The notes under the pieces are model-generated. The model saw nothing but the letters and a program-made list of their open reading frames with translations. It searched no databases and was not told where the DNA came from. Below, piece after piece: positions 12,089 through 22,479 of a stretch of DNA of 64,000 nucleotides. Within the stretch, counting starts at the first letter, position 1, and each line of letters begins with the position of its first letter. Source of the stretch: Desarmillaria ectypa (Eukaryota; Basidiomycota; Agaricomycetes; Agaricales; Physalacriaceae); the NCBI GenBank assembly GCA_030407005.1, contig JAUDYN010000002.1:3472001-3536000 (forward strand). Reading direction: 5' to 3'. The position numbers and the translations under genes are program-made.

Positions 12089-12600
12089 CTAAGGTTCTTC
12101 TATAGGGGTGTTGAACTGTGTTGCGATTTGACTGATCCAGTACTGATCAATCAGATTCTTCCATATGTTCTCATCTGGATTGATGATCCATTTGGTGTAT
12201 CCATCTTTTCTTTTGGCAAGGTAGGCTATGTCGCTGTGTTCCAAATATTCATGGTCCAGTATCTTGACTACTGCTTTGTTCTTGGTTGCAATTTTTGGAG
12301 TATATATGGCATGGTTTACACTGGCCTGGTACTCTTGGATTGCTTCCAAAGCATTCGTTATTTCATTCTCTTGAACCCATGAGTTGTGTTCACGAGTCCA
12401 TCCTTTCCACTTGACTAGGTAGTCCATGACTTCCCTAGATAGTTGTCCTTGTTTGGATCATACCTTTCTGGTGCATGAATCCAAAACTTCTTCAATTTCA
12501 TATTCTTCTTGACTGTCGACAAGGTCCGGAGGAGGAGGCAGCAGTTGTTCTTGGTTTGGGAATGAAGGTGCAATGTATGGAGTCAACAACTTTTCATTAA
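12089..12600 (-). pseudogene. Gypsy pol C-terminus with chromodomain
   Basis: Minus-strand reading gives EEYEIEEVLDS, then YLVKWKGWTREHNSWVQEN with NALEAIQEYQ, a chromodomain of the type that guides chromoviral integration toward modified histones. A stop separates the two halves in the present sequence. A shorter tail (KILDHEYLEHSDIAYLAKRK) follows. It lies downstream of the integrase domain as in other fungal chromoviruses. Confidence 0.8.
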
Positions 12601-12601
12601 A

Positions 12602-13900
12602 CTAGGGGTGAATCTTCCAATGGGGTGGCAGCTTCAGCTTGTATGCCACTGCCCCTGACTTTTTGATGATTTCAAATGGTCCTGTTCGTTTGTCATCAAG
12701 CTTCTTTTTGGGTCTGAGAAGATGAAGATTGACAGTGTCTAGCCATCCTTTATCTCTGATTTGGTACTCCCATGGAGTTTGCTTTCTTTTGTCGTATTGC
12801 ATCTTTATTTGCGCTGCTGCCTTTTCCAAGGCATTGTGGACCTCTTTATGGACTTGGGCCATTGTTTCGGTAAAGTCGACCACTGCTGGGTTTGCAAAGC
12901 TGGTCTTCTGAATAGACTCAGGAATGAGTTGGGGATTTCATCCATAGAGAACCATAAAGAGACTTTTGCCTGTGGCTGAATGAACTTGGTTATTGTGGGT
13001 GAATTCTGCGAGCAGTAACCATGCTACTCAGTCCATCTGATGATGGTTAACAAAGATCCAAAGGTACTTTTCAACCTTCTGGTTGACTCTTTCTGTTTGT
13101 CCATCAGTCTGTGGGTGGTATGTGGTGGATGCATTCTGCATGATATTTAGCATTTGATAGAGTTTCTTCATGAATGCTGAAATGAATTGTGGTCCTCTGT
13201 CTGATATAACAACCTGTGGCATCCCATGTTTGGCATATATATGATTGAAAAGTATCAGTGCCCATCCTTCCACCAACAACTCCTCATTACACAGAATGAG
13301 GAGGATGTTCTTGGAAAAACGGTCTACAATGATGAGTAGAGTGTCATATCCTTCTGATTCTGGGAGTCCTGTGATCATGTCTACTGAGATGTGGGTCCAT
13401 GGTGAGTCTGGGATTGCGTTTGGATGAAGAGGTGCAGCCTTGGCCTGTGTATCGCTCTTCATTCATTGATAAGTTTCACATCCTTTGATGTAAGACTCAA
13501 TGTCCTTCTTCATTTTCGGCCACCAATACTTGCAAAGCATGAGTTCCTTGGTCTTGGTGATTCCTGGGTGTCTGGCAGTGATATGATCATGGAATTGTGA
13601 TATGATCTCTCCACATAGAATAGTGTCATTGGGAATATAAACCCGTCCATCGTACCACAGGATTTTGTCTTCCTGGGTGATTCCTCATTCATGGTTGAGG
13701 GATTTCTCAATTCCATGATCCCACTGGTCCTTCTGTTTCATTGCGTCTCTTATATGCATGACCCTTTCTTCAGTTGTTGGTAATACCAATGCCTGGAAGT
13801 GTTCTGGGGATAGAATGACAATGTCTTGATTGTCTTCCTTTCCCTGATCATGATCATCCCATCTACTGAGAAGGTCCACCTTCTGATTCACAGTTCCAGC
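12602..13900 (-). pseudogene. Gypsy integrase domain
   Basis: The catalytic core reads SPWTHISVDMITGLPES, then VISDRGPQFISAFMKKL and YHPQTDGQTERVNQKVEKYL, carrying the D, D and E positions of retroviral-type integrases. An upstream zinc-binding-like segment (HPGITKTKELMLCKYWW) is present in another frame. A C-terminal GPFEIIKKSGAVAYKLKLP segment precedes the chromodomain. Stops and frame changes divide it, for example just before the core start near 13462. Confidence 0.85.
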
Positions 13901-13954
13901 TTTGTGTTGAAGAACAAAGTGGTATTCTGCTAGTTCAGTAACCCATCGAGCTTA

Positions 13955-15321
13955 TCAACGATTCAACTTCTGGGGTTTCCAGAAGTATTGGAGATTCTGG
14001 TGGTCAGTCCAGATCTCGACTGTCTCCTTAGCACCCATGAGATAGTGGCACCACTCTTCAAGTGCTAGCATGATTGCTAGTAGTTCTTTGTCATAGATTT
14101 TGTAGTTGTGCTTGGTGACAGTGAGTGCTTTGGACATGAAAGTGACCAGTCTCCATTTTCCATTCTTTTCTTGACTTAGTATGGCACCAATGGCTCCATT
14201 GCTAGCATCGGCTTCAACTCAGAACTTTCTGTCATCCGAGAGAATTATAAGAATTACGTTCGTTATCATCAACTCCTTGAGTTGTTTAAATGCCTGTTCT
14301 TGTTCTGATCCCCACTTCCAGTCTACTTTCCCAGTTAACTGGATGAGGGGACATACTATCTTGGAGTAATCTCAGATGAATTTTCTGTAAAAGTTCGTGA
14401 ATCCTAAAAAGGATTGTAATTTCTTTTTCTTTGTTGGGGTCGGCCATTCCACTATTCCTATGATTTTGACTAGGTCCATGTGAATAGCATCTTCGCTAAT
14501 GATGACCCTGAGGTATTCTGTCTTGAGTACTTCAAACTCACACTTCTCGGCTTTGAGGAACAATTTGTTCTCTCAAAGATGTTGGAGCACTTGTCATATT
14601 ATACTCCAGTGTTCAGACAAAGATTTTGTGAATATGAGAATATTGTCGAGGTAAATAGTGACTTTTCCACTGATGATCAAATCTTTGAATATATCGTTCA
14701 TCATCCACTGGAATGTGGCTGGTGAGTTCGTAAGTCTGAAGAACATGACCATTGGCTCAAAGAGTCTCCGGTTAGTTCTAAACACAGCTTTTTCTTCATC
14801 TTCATCTTGGATATGGACATTGTTGTATCCCCAATGAATGTCTAGCTTAGAGAAATACTTTGCACCATGCAATTTGTCAATTAGCTCAGAGATGAGCAGA
14901 AGGGGATAATGATTTTTAATTGTCATTTCATTCAGTTTGCGGTAATCCTGGATGGGTCGTAACAAGCCATCCTTTTTCTTAACAAAGAAGAAAGAGAGGT
15001 GAAGGGAGATTTTGAGGGATGGATATGCCCCAAGTCTAGATTCTCATCCAAGAACTTATCTAATTGTTCTTGCTCATTTCTGTTGAGCAGGTAGACTTTG
15101 CAGTCTAATGTCGATTTCGCATTTGGGACTAGTTTGATGGCATGGTCCCAGGGTCTTCTTTCTGGTAGTTCATCAAAGCTTTCTTTTGAGAATAAATCTC
15201 TAAAGCTCTGGTACTGAGGAGGCATGAGCTCCTTGAATGTCTGCTTTGGTTTTTCTGCATTTGTGGCCACCGCCAATTCGTTCGCATGATGGACGGCATG
15301 AAGGATAATTTCTTCTTGCAT
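13955..15321 (-). pseudogene. Gypsy reverse transcriptase and RNase H
   Basis: The reverse transcriptase reads LRPIQDYRKLNEMTIKNHYP, GAKYFSKLDIHWGYNNVHI and FRLTNSPATFQWMMNDIF, with the active-site box YLDNILIF at about 14630-14653. Canonical enzymes have YLDD. The codon is AAT after GAC, so a CG to CA change from GACGAT explains it. RNase H follows with YDKELLAIMLALEEWCHYL and IWTDHQNLQYF. The sequence is split by several stops. Confidence 0.88.
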
Positions 15322-15561
15322 ATTGATGGCAAGAATGCTTTCTCCTTCTTCGAGCTCTTTATCCCATCAATCTTCTTCATCTGCATCTGGCAAAGTGAAG
15401 TGGTTCTGGATACAATGATATCATCTGAAGGTCAATGTTCCCACCTTCCAGTTGATGAAAGGGTTATAGTGTTTAAGCCAGTCATGGCCCAAATACATGG
15501 TTTTGAAGCCTAAGTCAGTGACCGCCAGGTCAATTCTTTCACTGTGGTCTCCAATGGTCAT

Positions 15562-16032
15562 TCACAGTTCCACAAACTTGATAATATCCCCTGCCTTATT
15601 GTGCATTCCATCAGCATTGTAGACCAGTATAGGGGCAGTGGCCTTCCTGATGTCCAACTGGTGTTGTTGGACATAAGTTCGGTTGATAGAGCTGCCTGTA
15701 CAGCCACTATCCAACAATGCTCGGGTTGTCAAAGTCTGTTTCCCAGTACATGGGGAAATCTGGATATCCACCAAGAAGTCTTGCCCTGAGCTTTTGGTAC
15801 CATGAATATATTGGATTGGTTTGTGTAATTTATAGAGCTGTTTTTGGGCTATACTCCCTCCCATTCTGAGGTTCTGAATGAGTTCCTTGTCGATTTCTCC
15901 AAGTCGTTTAGGGTGTACCCAAATAGAAAGAACTGCCTTGGCAATTGCCAAATTCTTGGAGTCATGTACTGCATGCATCATCCAGTCAATTCCAAATGGT
16001 CTAAACCATTGGAAGTCATTCTGCTTCTCCAT
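15562..16032 (-). pseudogene. Gypsy aspartic protease region
   Basis: The frame contains TRALLDSGCTGSSINRTYV, the D-S/T-G active-site motif of retropepsins. It is followed by the typical VYNADGMHNKAGDI segment. It lies between gag and reverse transcriptase, where a Ty3-type polyprotein places its protease. Confidence 0.82.
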
Positions 16033-16062
16033 TCATTCGGAAGACTTGTCTTGCTTCCCTGT

Positions 16063-18316
16063 TCATTTGAAAGCATCTGATACTCCCTTGTTAGGATTGG
16101 CATCAGGAGTTTTGACACTTCCCCATATGTTTGGAAGGTTGGTGGTCTGTGTTTCTGGTGTTCTGGATATTAGGGTACTGGCTTTGGATTGGTTGGCTTG
16201 CCAAATCCTAAATGCAGTGTCATCCTCTTTATTGGGTACTTCAATGATTGTGGTTCTGCTGAACTGCCCCCTCTTTACCACCTGGGTGCTAGCGGCTTCC
16301 TTTCTGTATTCTTCAGCTGACACCACTTGTGACGGAGTTTGAATTTCCTTGATCATTGACTCCCAGTTAGTGCCTAAGGCAACCTTCACATGTTCGCATC
16401 CTACACCATTCTGGTTTGGGAAATTCTGCCCCCTCTTTATCACCTGGGCACTAGCAACTTCCCCTCTGTCAGCTTTGATCCTGTGACTTACCAACCCAGT
16501 TTGGTACTCAGCTTCATCAAGTTTTCCACTCTCTGGACCGGTTTGTCTGGGGCATCAGTCCTGGCCTTAGTTAGAGGCACTGTCTTGGTCCTCTGCTGAC
16601 CCTGGCAGAACTGGTGAGCTTGCCCCACTGCTTGAGGCAGGTACTGGGATATTTGGTCTTCTGGGAGGCCCAAAGGAGTCCTGCCTACTAGTCCCTGCTC
16701 GTTGCTGAGCACTCAGCAGCATATCCGGTGAGCTCTGCTCATTGGACTTTGTTGTAGCACCAGCACTATCTGGCAAGTCCTGCTCCAGTTCATCAGAGGC
16801 TTGGGAATTGTCACTACAGATACTTATGTCAGCGTCTTCTAGGAGTATGATGTACCTGTTTGTTCTTGTTGATTCTTGCTTGGTCTTCAGCTTCGGGGTT
16901 TGTGAAGTCATAGATATATTGTTTTTCATATGTAATAGTCTATTTTCATAATAATCAGTCCGATCCGTGGAGACTGAGGACACACCTTGAGACTTGGGCG
17001 AACAAGGGGAATCAAACCCTTGACACCCTACTCTTTTACCTTCTCAACCTTGGAGGTGCTCAGCACCACTGTGTCAGTGGGCCCCACATATTGCACCACA
17101 TTCTTCTCTTTTATAGGGCAGTTTCTGCTCAGGTGTCCCTTCTCATTATACCTGAAGCAGCACCCCTTGGCCTTTTGCTGGTCTAGATCCATGGGCTTCC
17201 TCGCCCCTCCATACATCATCCACTTACCAGTTCCAGCATCACGACTGATTTCTCTGGCACCAGCAATTAGCTTTGGGGCCAAGGAACTTGTCACCCCAGT
17301 GGTGTTCTTGCTGCTGGGCTGCTGTTGTTGGGGATGCAGGTCCTGCTTCTGGCTGTCCTGAGGCGTACTGGTGGTCTGGTCAAAGACCCACTTCTGCTGT
17401 CACTCTTCATACATCCAGAGGATGCATTCTTTCCACTCCAGATATGAGTGTGGAATACTCACGCCCATGTTAGATATGAAGGTCATGTATGAACTAGGGA
17501 CTCCTAGTCACACTACCTTCATCATTGTGCTGCATTCGGCTTCATCGGTCCTTCAGCCCACTAGCTTGGCTTCTTCCTCAAGCTTCTGGAAATAATGGGA
17601 GGTGAGCTGTGCTCCCATGTGCAAGTCAAACATGTGCTTTTCATGGATCTTCTCGATGGTGGGATCCCAGAATTGTCATGTGACCAGGTCGACAAAGTCA
17701 GCCCAGTTGGAGTATCTAAAGTGGGTGGCGGTGCCATTGAAGGCATCACTCACCCAGTATTTGGGTCTCTTGTAGACCCACCAGTCCTTGGCAGTGCCCT
17801 TGAAGTGGGACATCATGAATAGAACCAGGTGCGGTGGCACCTGGAAATAATAATGAAACACTTTAAAATAGGCAATACAATTGCCTATGAAGCATTCGAT
17901 ATTATTATGATCCCCCTTGAATAGAGCAGGGATCTTGACAAGAGTTGGCTTGATGCCCAAATAAGGGGCATCAGTGGCAGCATTTCCAACAGGATTTGGG
18001 ATGGGGTCAGGAGGACCCTGTCCAGGGGCAGTCTTGGGATTGAGTATTGATCTGGCCTGTAACCCAGGTGACCTCTTGGCAGCTCACCCAATGGTCTTCC
18101 CCTCTCTAGTTCCTTCCCCTTGTCTTGGTCCTTGAGGTAGTCTGCCATTATTTTGTGGGCAGACTCCTCCCTGTCAAGTTTTTCATGCATCTCTGCAATG
18201 CATCGTTCCTTTTCCATCAGCGCAGTTTTCATCTGCTGATGGATTTCTTCTACCATGGTAGGGATTCTTGATGCCTCTGCAGTGGTGTTTTCTGCAGAGA
18301 CTCCTTCTTGTTCCAT
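16063..18316 (-). pseudogene. Gypsy gag
   Basis: From the 5' side, a coiled-coil-like N-terminal part (EEIHQQMKTALMEKERCIAE) leads into capsid-like sequence (FKGDHNNIECFIGNCIAYF, HFKGTAKDWWVYKRPKYWV). A zinc knuckle follows at about 17119-17163, reading CCFRYNEKGHLSRNC. The second cysteine of the CX2CX4HX4C pattern is tyrosine, so the knuckle is damaged. Downstream there is a Ser/Pro-rich spacer toward protease. Several frame breaks are needed to read it through. Confidence 0.8.
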
Positions 18317-19781
18317 TTCTTCTCCTGCCCCTACAAAGAGAAGACTACCACCCTGATAAGGGTGGTATCCTTGGTGATGCGCCCTGTGGTGTGGGGGTGA
18401 ATCAGGTAGTGGTCATGGGTTTATGACTGGGGTATTCGGTGGATGATCTGGATAAATTTCATATTGGGGCTGGTGGTAGTCCAGCCCACCATAGTAACCT
18501 GTATTATAGGTTAATATATCATACTGGGGCCTTTGCCCCCAATCACTCCTCTCTTGCCACCTTCAGCCTCCATAAGTGATGGAGGGTCCTCTCCAGTTCC
18601 TGCTGCTTGTCTGGATCTTGGGGCCAAAGCCCTGGAAAGAAATCCCTTGCAGAGGGGTGGAATATGCTCCAGTCATGGTTGGCATGAATCCAGGTGGCAA
18701 TGATATCAGCCCTAGCAGAGCTGGGCCCATTGATTGGGATCCAAATAGGATCCTCTTGGTTGAGTGCCAACCACTCATCCATTTCAATTCTGGGCTCCTC
18801 CCAGAGATCTCTTACTTCGACATCCCTGTGTCGAACTTCCCACATGGTAGTCTGGAAGGGACCAAGGAGTCTTCAGTTGACCTCAGAGAGGTTGGGCCAG
18901 ATGAAATCTTTCTCATGTGGATTGAAGGGGTCATTGGTGGCATGGGGAGGGGCTGGGACTGGGGTGTTGTCTCCAATGATGTCATCATCAGACTCATCAT
19001 TGGAGATTTCAATGACAGGGAGAGAGGAGAGAGAGATTGACTCTTCTTCCTTGGACTATGCTTCTCATTCCTATGGTCTATAGGGATGTTTCGATCCATG
19101 GCAGGATCGTTGGGGTGATGGGGTCTGGAGTGGCCAGGCCTTCTGCTGTTATCACTGTCAGGCAACAGGGAATCTGATCATTCCCTCCACTGTGATATGC
19201 AGAGGGCAGGGGTTGGTGGATGAGGGGGGGGCTGGGGTAAGTGGGCAGGGGATCGTCGAGTGCAAGCTGAATGTCCTGTGTATATTCTTGGGCTGCCATG
19301 CATGTGGCTGTTGGTCGCTCCAATGTGACAGTGGGTCATTTCATCCTGTACCAGAGGAGGATGGCTCACATGTTATATACATGGGCAGAGGAAGGCCTGG
19401 GAGTCAGAAGCCTCAAATCTGAACTCCCCTCAGAGAAGGAGGCAATTGTGAACCAGGGATGAGGGTGGACGAGTGGTATCATTGCTCATTCTCCCAGTCA
19501 GATGGGGGGTAGCTCCCTGGGAATGACATAGTCTGGATGTCAGGGAGGTCAGAGGGGTAGAGTGGGTTGTCAGGCATACCTTTGCTGGAGCAGCACCCAG
19601 ATTTCTTCCTCATAGATTAGGACAGCAAGGACCATGAAAAAAGTCAATAGTATGGTGCCGCCAATGGCAATGCCAAGTGAAATAGTTCAGGGTTCTGAGG
19701 GGTTTCTTTCTTCTTTGGGCATGAAGAAGTGCTTCTAGATGGCTAGCATTGAAGAAGCAGGAAGGTAAATCTCTTGTTTTA
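18317..19781 (-). other. Gypsy 5' internal region upstream of gag
   Basis: This lies between the 5' LTR and the recognisable gag. Minus-strand frames at 18543-18845 (EWLALNQEDPIWIPINGPSS) and 19078-19323 (Pro-rich) are protein-like but match no domain I know. They may be an additional N-terminal part of the polyprotein, as seen in some fungal elements, or non-coding leader. No tRNA-complementary primer-binding site was recognised beside the LTR. Confidence 0.5.
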
Positions 19782-20205
19782 TATTAGGTACTGACTTGGG
19801 CATGTGACTTGGGGCAGTCAGCTGATCTCTCTGGGCCATTACATGTTCGAATAATCACCCAAAGTGAGAGATAGAAGCCGAGAGCCTTCTGTGTTATGCA
19901 AACAAGAAGTGTATGATTATAATTAAAACAAGAGATAGAGTACAACTGTCTAGTTTACTTTGTTTATATAGTATTTCTATGGCATTATAATTAAGTGAAA
20001 CGTGAAAGTCCATGCACAAATGGTGCCAACATAGAGCAATCTGAGAGGATCATAGAACCAATAGAAAGTGTCTGGGATGACAGATGGTGAGAATGAGGGT
20101 TGTAGCTGGCAAATAGCTGGATACGAGTTAGTTTCTTGAATTGATTAGATGAATGAGTCATAGATATGACTTGGATAAGATAAGATAAATGGAAAAATCA
20201 TAACA
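19782..20205 (-). repeat. 5' LTR of the gypsy element
   Basis: This copy is 424 bp and matches 11646-12056. It differs by a short insertion near 19796-19808 (CATGTGACTTGGG) and scattered substitutions. One terminus has mutated from TGTTA to TATTA. The other ends in TAACA, followed by ATATA at 20206-20210. Confidence 0.9.
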
Positions 20206-21039
20206 ATATAACTGTTCCTGCAGTCATGGCTTGTACTCTCAACATTCTCTACTGCTTACAATAATACTAAATTACAATCCTCTTTAAATAAAACTACATA
20301 GTCTATAATATAGCTAAGTATCTAAGAAATAATTATGATAGGAGTAAATAGTGCTGTACTCAAGAATATGAGCAAGCACATGTGGATTGAATCTAGTTAT
20401 CATAAGAGAACACCAATGGCTCAATCTGTCAAGTCAGCTTTGTACTGACTTCTACCTTGTATTCTAACACATTGTACTGTGTATAGTAGATCACTATATA
20501 TTTAAATTTAGTACTATATAAATAGAATGTATATAGTAGTGTTTAATTAGGGCTAAGATCCTATATCCTATTGTAAAGTAGAGGATGAGTGTTAAAAAAA
20601 GAGGATTGATTGAGTCTCTTGAGCAAGAGACCTTCTACTTAAATATATTTTGTGTCTTTTGAGAATTTACTATAAACTAATTAATATATCTACCTTTACA
20701 GCTCAAAGTTAATGCTACTGACTAATGCTGAAACTTGGAGAGTATTTTTACAAGTGCTCAGAATTGTTATCTTCAACAAGCTGGGTGTATATAACTGTAC
20801 TTATATTGCTGTTGACATAGAATAGTTCTATTTTCACACTAAGCATATATATCTGGTGCTTTGTGATTATCTTTTCCAGGTCAGAACTGACAGCACCCTT
20901 TGCACATTGTGCAAGATAAGATGGCACTACCTCTAAGAGAAAGCCATACCTGTAGTGCTTGTTTGTCTTTTGCAACTGAGGATCCTTGCAAAAGCACTGA
21001 ATAAAGTAAATTAGAGTATCTTATGAGCTAGAAAGGAAA
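20206..21039. repeat. CpG-free AT-rich repeat DNA right of the gypsy element
   Basis: No CpG occurs from 20126 to 21147. The AAATAGAATGTATAT motif shared with 11429 and 11496 lies at 20520-20534. No protein domain was recognised. It is probably the other part of the older element split by the gypsy insertion. Confidence 0.55.
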
Positions 21040-21362
21040 GGAAGGAAGGAAAGACATTGCATGATGGTGTAAAGCATGGAGGTAGATGACTTGAAAGTGC
21101 AAATACTGTACCCCACTGCACAAGTAGCAGGCAGATGCTGTATCAGTCGAAGACACACCAAACGGTCTTTAATGAAAATTAATCAAGCGTGAGAACCTTG
21201 TTACGGCCCGATCGCCGTCAAATGGTCCGTGCGCAAGCCATAGATATAAAAGGCAAGCGCGAGCAAATGAATACTTTATACTTACCTTGATGGCATAAGC
21301 CCCTTCACATCTCCGGATTTGTGGGCCGTAGAGACCTTTCATAGCACGGCGACCCTGTCCTC
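21040..21362. repeat. Right member of the diverged direct repeat flanking the nest
   Basis: Similar to 9409-9926 in the same orientation. It starts with GGAA-rich sequence and ends in the block CGGATTTGTGGGCCGTAGAG. On the minus strand the end reads MKGLYGPQIRRCEGAYAIK followed by a GTAAGTAT donor, matching the exon-like frame of the left copy. Compared with the left copy, GCGTGACGACGCAAAG has become GCATGATGGTGTAAAG, a series of CpG-type transitions. Confidence 0.6.
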
Positions 21363-22479
21363 AGAGGGTGTCTTCGGCTTGCATAAGCTTAGGCTTATGC
21401 ACCGTCTCAATATTTTCCTGTCCTACTTTGGCCACTCTGGCTAAGTGGGCCTCTCTTTTCTTTGCTGTTGACTAGCGGGGACTTCCATTTGGTCGTCTCT
21501 GGGTTGCAGCAAACAATGAGAGTTGGTTCGGAATTCCAATTACATTATTTCGTATCGACTAATACGTGATGATGGCTTACTAGCGTACCTGGTCAATATA
21601 TCAGTTTCTTCCACCCTTGCGTGTTGTGTAATTTGTGTGTCAATTATATTAGCTGGAATTCAGTACCCATGCAGTACAATGTGTCACTCAGGTCTATTAT
21701 ATTTGATGATGAGGTCAAGGAACGGCTACTTGGATATCCCTGTGAATTCGCTAATTGTTTTAATTCCTCATTGCAGTCGCCATCAGGCTCGTGTGGTACA
21801 ACTACCCCTGCCCAAATGGACGCAGATTTGGCGATGGCATGTATACCTCAACGCCTTGGCGTATTATTCTGTTTCGAGAGCACTATAGGTTATTTTGTGC
21901 CTGTCCCTTGGCCTTGTCTCTCGATTTGAATGTCGCTGATCGCAGTTCTAAACAACTTCCACTGGCTTTTCTCAGGGCCCGTCGGTGAACCTCAGGATAA
22001 TTGTTTCATTGATGATGAGAAACCATCAGTCGTAAACATGTGCTCGTGCCCCGCTTTGAGCGACGTGTTCTGGGGAGGAAACGGATCGGATTTCTTCACA
22101 ATAAAGAAATCATTAGGTACTTTACTCGGTCTATAGCGAAAATTCAACGTGCGGAACACAGGAGGGTCGACACAATAACCGTACTAGATTAACTGGGCCA
22201 GGCTCCGTGACCACGAAGCATACAAGGCCTGACGGCGCTGTCAGCATGGGTTTCCTATTATGGCGCGCGTTGTTTCTTGGACCACATCGAATTCCTCATA
22301 TTTCTGATGTCCCGGACACTTCACCTCCAATTCCCTGGGCCTGCATTGCCTTGCCTTGTATTTTCTGCGGCCTTTGACAGGTTCGAGCCGCATATAAAAT
22401 TCTCCGTGTCGTCGCGGTTCGTTTCCCCACCAGCTGTCCTTCAGCCCGGTGTCGTAAACCTAGGTCCTTCTCTCTGATT
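21363..22479. other. Region upstream of the carboxylesterase, no supported gene
   Basis: Overlapping open frames at 21523-21888 and 21621-21929 show no recognisable domain and no convincing splice structure. A TATA-like TATAAAA at 22393-22399 lies about 80 bp before the carboxylesterase start and is its likely core promoter. Confidence 0.45.
22393..22399 (+). promoter_or_regulatory. TATA-like element of the carboxylesterase gene
   Basis: TATAAAA lies 81 bp upstream of the chosen ATG at 22480, followed by a pyrimidine-rich stretch. This is typical fungal core-promoter spacing. Confidence 0.5.

Larger units (their letters stand above)
11646..20205 (-). mobile_element. Degenerate Ty3/gypsy LTR retrotransposon with chromodomain (chromovirus)
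   Basis: An 8.56-kb element lies on the minus strand, with LTRs at 19782-20205 (5') and 11646-12056 (3'). Between them, in minus-strand order, are gag with a damaged zinc knuckle, aspartic protease, reverse transcriptase, RNase H, integrase and a chromodomain; this order defines the gypsy class. Frame interruptions occur throughout, the reverse transcriptase catalytic motif reads YLDN instead of YLDD, and no continuous polyprotein remains. It is therefore non-autonomous or dead. It sits inside older CpG-free repeat DNA, flanked by a 5-bp near-perfect target-site duplication. No clear tRNA primer-binding site was seen next to the 5' LTR. Confidence 0.9.

Noticed and set aside
21523..21929. Overlapping open frames of 102-121 residues upstream of the carboxylesterase
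   Set aside because: Two frames compete over the same bases, neither has a recognisable domain or convincing splice context.
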